NCBI GenBank assembly: GCA_043819695.1
Contig: JBDREM010000156.1
Location: 1-35,637, forward strand
Origin: CAYLQD01 sp043819695
GTDB taxonomy: Bacteria; Planctomycetota; PUPC01
Reading direction: 5' to 3'
Length of the DNA stretch: 35,637 nucleotides
Shown here piece by piece: positions 32,724 to 35,637 of the stretch (position 1 is the stretch's first letter; the number at the start of each line of letters is the position of its first letter). Below the pieces are notes generated by a model, which ran no database searches, was not told where the DNA came from, and worked only from the letters and a program-made list of their open reading frames with translations. The position numbers were made by a program, and so were the translations under genes.

Positions 32724-32724
32724 A

Positions 32725-33039
32725 TCACATTGCGTCGTATGTTTCGAGGAATGAGCCGTACCAGGCCACGAACCAGTCGGTACCGTCCGCCACCCTCATG
32801 GCGAGCCCAAACATCCCCTTATCCTCGCCATACACGATCTTGTAGCCGTTCCGTTGGTCGAAATCCTCTTCCAGCACGAGCCAGACCACGACCGTCTCAC
32901 TTGCGTCTGGGCCACACTTGAAGTGCGCCGGAGATGGCGTGACCAGACATCGCTCCAATGTACACCCGTGGGCATTGGTGCGTTTACGGTCCGCACCAAC
33001 TTCGCGGTTGATCAGCGTCGTCACTTCTTCCGCGGTCAC
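32725..33039 (-). CDS. Small protein coupled to Fic, unknown function
   Basis: This 104-residue protein has no family I recognise. It is mildly acidic, starts with a short helix (AEEVTTLINREVG) and continues as mixed alpha/beta with an aromatic C-terminus (GTDWFVAWYGSFLETYDAM), a composition like SMI1-type or other small immunity proteins. Its ATG overlaps the fic stop by 4 nt, so it is translated with Fic. In class II Fic proteins the inhibitory helix is internal, so this is not needed as an antitoxin of the usual kind; it might be a target, modulator or immunity partner. It lies within the cassette bounded by 95-bp repeats. Confidence 0.7.
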   Translation of the reverse strand: MTAEEVTTLINREVGADRKRTNAHGCTLERCLVTPSPAHFKCGPDASETVVVWLVLEEDFDQRNGYKIVYGEDKGMFGLAMRVADGTDWFVAWYGSFLETYDAM

Positions 33040-34214
33040 TCCGATGTCTCTCCAGGCTGCGCCCGTGCGGGCAGGAATGCGAGAATGAGCTCTTTGTTAG
33101 CCCTTACGGTTTGCCCTACGCGCCGAACTAGGTTCATCTGCTCGACGGTGTTCAAGTCCCTGGAAAGGGTCTTTGTCGTCTTTGTGGCGTACTCGCGTGC
33201 CAGCCGAGGGGTCAATTGAGGGATGTCCGACACTCGGACCCACCCGTGGTGTTCCGTGACTTTCGACAACTCGAACACAAGGCGTCGTCGCCTGAGATGG
33301 GCCGCCGATCCCTTGCCAAACTGCTTATACACGTAGTTGTGCCACGCGGCGTCCCATTGCAGTCTGCGAATCACGCCCAACTGTTCTCGAAGCTGATCCA
33401 CCAGGCCCCGAACGGCATAGGTGATGAACTCCGACATTTTTCCGCCCAATTTGCTGGCTCGGTCGAGGTGGCGGTAATACTCCGTTCGAGTCAGGTTATA
33501 GAAATTGCTGAGCAAGTGCGCCGCAGGCGTCGGGAAACCGGCCTGCAAGAGCAAGCGGAACTCGATGAGCCGCGCGGTGCGGCCGTTCCCGTCGCCGAAC
33601 GGATGAATCCACACGAAGTAGAGGTGCGCCGCAACGGCCGCGAGGATGGCGTACGGCTGCTCAAGGCCTTTTGGATGAGTGAAGGTGCTGAGCCATTCGC
33701 AGAACTTGTCGAGCAGGTACTCGCAATCCTGTGCCGGGGCTGCACGGTATCTTCCGACCACGACAGAATGCCGACGGAACTCGCCGGGCTTGACGTCTTC
33801 CTGCAAGGGGAGGCCGTTCAAGACCAGCTTGTTGTACTCACGAACCTCGGCTGATGAGATGGGGGCGCAGTCGCCGGAGATGACGTCACGGCCAATCCGG
33901 TTGCACGCTGCCACAATGTTGTCCACCTCCTGGCCAAGGTACTGTCTCGAGGGTGGAAGCTCGAGTCGTCCCGCCAAGTGCTCTTGTACCTCTGCCTCTG
34001 TGAGAGTGTTCCCCTCGATAGCCGTGGTCGCCAAGACCCCCTTGGCCAGGTACACGGAATGCAGCCGGTCGGCGGCGTCGGGACTGAGCGGGACGCCGGC
34101 GATGTGCTCGATCTTGGAGACGGCTTCGCCGAGCAGGAGCCACGTGGTATACTCCGGAGAACGCGCATCCAGCGTGAAATCAAGCCATGGATGTGTCTCT
34201 TCATATTTCCGCAT
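33036..34214 (-). CDS. Fic-family adenylyltransferase (class II)
   Basis: This 392-residue Fic enzyme transfers AMP or another nucleotide moiety to a target protein. The catalytic motif HPFGDGNGRTAR is at 204-215, intact including His204 and both Arg. The inhibitory motif TxxxEG (Thr63 to Gly68, in TTAIEGN) lies N-terminal to it, which defines class II self-inhibited Fic. The C-terminal 100 residues look like a winged helix (VRVSDIPQLTPRLAREYATKTTKTLSRDL), so it may bind DNA and control itself. It has its own promoter (34290-34318) and a dyad just after the start point. The cassette interrupts a phage-like gene cluster and is bounded by direct repeats. Confidence 0.93.
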   Translation of the reverse strand: MRKYEETHPWLDFTLDARSPEYTTWLLLGEAVSKIEHIAGVPLSPDAADRLHSVYLAKGVLATTAIEGNTLTEAEVQEHLAGRLELPPSRQYLGQEVDNIVAACNRIGRDVISGDCAPISSAEVREYNKLVLNGLPLQEDVKPGEFRRHSVVVGRYRAAPAQDCEYLLDKFCEWLSTFTHPKGLEQPYAILAAVAAHLYFVWIHPFGDGNGRTARLIEFRLLLQAGFPTPAAHLLSNFYNLTRTEYYRHLDRASKLGGKMSEFITYAVRGLVDQLREQLGVIRRLQWDAAWHNYVYKQFGKGSAAHLRRRRLVFELSKVTEHHGWVRVSDIPQLTPRLAREYATKTTKTLSRDLNTVEQMNLVRRVGQTVRANKELILAFLPARAQPGETSE

Positions 34215-34250
34215 GACTGTCCCGCCTAACAGCAGGAGTACAGGCTACTT

Positions 34251-34277
34251 GAACATGTTATGTACTGACACATGTCC
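34251..34277. promoter_or_regulatory. Candidate operator between fic promoter and start codon
   Basis: GAACATGT (34251-34258) and ACATGTCC (34270-34277) form an interrupted dyad with 11 bp between. It lies just downstream of the predicted start point, where a bound repressor would block transcription. The Fic C-terminal winged helix is a possible ligand, by inference. Confidence 0.4.
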
Positions 34278-34289
34278 ACATCTATGGGT

Positions 34290-34318
34290 AATATAGCACA
34301 GTATCATGGCCAGCGCAA
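34290..34318 (-). promoter_or_regulatory. Sigma70-type promoter of the fic cassette
   Basis: On the minus strand TTGCGC (34313-34318), 17 nt, TATATT (34290-34295). It makes fic independent of the phage-like operon. Confidence 0.55.
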
Positions 34319-34357
34319 GCAAAATGCTCCGCTTTACCTCCTGCTTCTGGCGTCCTC

Positions 34358-35122
34358 TCAGAACCAGTCGGATGTCGCCTCGGCCGCGCGCGGCACGGTC
34401 GGCGCGCGGTTCTTCCGCGGCCGGATGACATTGCCGCTGGCATCGCGCAGGTGCAGCCGCTCGGGCCAGCCGTGCAGGACCTTGTCGACGAGTTCTCGGG
34501 CCGACCGGACGAGGCCGGCGGCGCCCGACGGCCCGTCGTCGGCGGGCAGGCCGAGCCGCAGGTCCTTGAACTCGATGACCTTCGCCGATGCCAGCATCTC
34601 CCAGAGCATCGAGATGAGCGGCGGCGGCGGCGTCTGCCATCCGGAGATGTCGTAGCGGTCGCCGAAGATCGCCTCGATCATCGTGTCGGCGACGTCCATC
34701 GCCGCGTCGAGGTCGGCCTGCGTCACGCCGTCCTGCGCGCTCGCCGCGAGCGGCGGCAGCCCCTTGAGATAGCCGACGCCCACCTGCACGTCGTTCCCGT
34801 AATGCACGGGCGGCACCGTCTCCTGGACGTAGAAATCCTGCGTCGCGGTCTGCTCGCCCTCGCTGTCGACCCACGTGTAGTACCAGCGGTCGAGGTACCG
34901 GCCGACGGCGTCGAGGTCCGCGCCCGGCGCGGTGACGTAGTACTCGCCGCTGTCGGCCTCGTGCTCGATCGACGTGATGGTTCCGAGGACCGTTTCGCCG
35001 TCGGTGTCGATGATCTCGACCTGCCGCACCTCGTGGGGATCGGTCGGCGCGCCGTCCCACCGGAACAAAATGCCGAGGTGGACGTCCGAATCCTTCTGTG
35101 CACTGCCGCGTGGAAGGGCCAT
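34358..35122 (-). CDS. Phage-like structural protein of unknown function
   Basis: This 254-residue protein has an N-terminal Ig-like beta domain (about 10-95, DVHLGILFRWDG, GYYVT-like DSGEYYVTAPG, RWYYTWVDSEGE) and a helical C-terminal part (DLDAAMDVADTMIEAIFG, LISMLWEMLASAKVIEF). The last 30 residues (RPRKNRAPTVPRAAEATSDWF) are duplicated at 32629-32723. It is separated from the next phage-like gene upstream by 2 bp, so they are one operon. I infer a minor structural role in a tail or baseplate from its neighbours; the family is not recognised. Confidence 0.6.
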   Translation of the reverse strand: MALPRGSAQKDSDVHLGILFRWDGAPTDPHEVRQVEIIDTDGETVLGTITSIEHEADSGEYYVTAPGADLDAVGRYLDRWYYTWVDSEGEQTATQDFYVQETVPPVHYGNDVQVGVGYLKGLPPLAASAQDGVTQADLDAAMDVADTMIEAIFGDRYDISGWQTPPPPLISMLWEMLASAKVIEFKDLRLGLPADDGPSGAAGLVRSARELVDKVLHGWPERLHLRDASGNVIRPRKNRAPTVPRAAEATSDWF

Positions 35123-35124
35123 TG

Positions 35125-35637
35125 TCAGATCTCCTGTGTCTGGCGCTGGGCGGGGATGTTCGTGACCGCCTCGCGGATCTTTTCGAGCGTGTCGGACGAC
35201 GCGGTCCAGCCGGCGCCCTTGATGGCGGTCAGCGTGGCCTCGATCGCGAGGGATGACACGTCTGCCTTGCTGGCCGTGCGGCTGGCGGCGTCCGTAGTGA
35301 CTTCTGCGGAGTCGAGATCGAATGCGTGCATCGCCGACGCGTGGCCGTAGGTCTCGATGACGAGCGCCGTGTCGAGCCAGGCCTTCGTGCCCTGGTCGAC
35401 GATGTAGACGACGATGCGAGCCGCCTCCATCTCGGCCGCCGTGAGTACGATAGAGTATCCCTGCCCCTCATCGACGAAGGCGTTGGTCGTGTTGGCCTCA
35501 GCCCCTTCGTCCTTCATGATCTTCGTGTCGCCGGCGGCGTGGGCGGCGTCGGTCTTGAAACTGACGCCGTCCGTCTCGAAGAGGTCAAAGAGGATGACCG
35601 TCTCGACCCCATACTTTCTCAGATAAGGTCCCTGCAT
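35125..35637 (-). CDS. Phage-like protein of unknown function, possibly truncated by the window edge
   Basis: This frame of 170 residues begins with an ATG that is the last codon of the window; the true start could be farther upstream. Beta-strands (VETVILFDLFETDGVSFK, GYSIVLTAAEMEAARIVVYIVDQG) are followed by a helical C-terminus with Ala/Ser/Thr-rich repeats. The pattern resembles small structural proteins in phage tail clusters, where it would come before the Ig-like protein 2 bp downstream. I do not recognise the family. Confidence 0.55.
   Translation of the reverse strand: MQGPYLRKYGVETVILFDLFETDGVSFKTDAAHAAGDTKIMKDEGAEANTTNAFVDEGQGYSIVLTAAEMEAARIVVYIVDQGTKAWLDTALVIETYGHASAMHAFDLDSAEVTTDAASRTASKADVSSLAIEATLTAIKGAGWTASSDTLEKIREAVTNIPAQRQTQEI

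Noticed and set aside
29522..35637. Complete prophage
   Set aside because: Only tail-like genes are visible; no integrase, terminase, capsid, lysis or attachment site is in the window.

Overview
The window is GC-rich, densely coded bacterial chromosome. There is no rRNA or tRNA to place it. The gene set (a FGly-type sulfatase, GH32, a UroD-family methyltransferase, an ACMSD-like amidohydrolase, two TIGR03790-family secreted proteins, a RAYT transposase) best fits the PVC group or a neighbour such as Planctomycetota, Hydrogenedentota or Lentisphaerota; this is an inference. Nine genes or operons carry a readable sigma70-type promoter with a spacer of exactly 17 nt.

Layout. (1) 102-6883, housekeeping and metabolism: an M50 membrane protease divergent from an exported protein; an operon racemase-like / RseC-like (probable CTG start) / manA; a GH32 fructosidase divergent from dapF; a small zinc-ribbon gene. 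(2) 7000-13933: a coupled operon lipoprotein / TIGR03790 protein / uvrC with 4-nt overlaps, then a second TIGR03790 protein of different architecture. (3) 13970-20225: comEC (probable C-terminal frameshift), a RAYT transposase with three 19-bp palindromes, an iron alcohol dehydrogenase, a decayed second RAYT and pabB, whose stop codon lies in a palindrome. (4) 20284-22983: a UroD-family gene and an amidohydrolase interleaved with two GxxExxY (PD-(D/E)XK) genes, each enclosed by inverted arrays of iterated ~10-bp units. (5) 23100-28492: an ABC exporter, a sulfatase, a HicBA-like pair split by a 107-bp MITE, and a two-zinc-ribbon protein. (6) 28581-29345: a NYN-domain ribonuclease-like gene preceded by a promoter, a short repeat-bearing leader and a strong terminator 9 nt before its start codon. 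(7) 29522-35637: phage-tail-like genes, all on the minus strand, interrupted by a fic plus small-gene cassette bounded by 95-bp direct repeats of a phage gene's 3' end, and by gene-free repeat mosaics.

The most interesting signals are the NYN leader (an arrangement like a type III toxin-antitoxin locus), the GxxExxY elements with iterated inverted ends (plus an apparent empty relative at 32302-32381), the MITE whose removal restores an overlapping hicB-hicA junction, the RAYT/REP system, and the fic cassette in the phage cluster.
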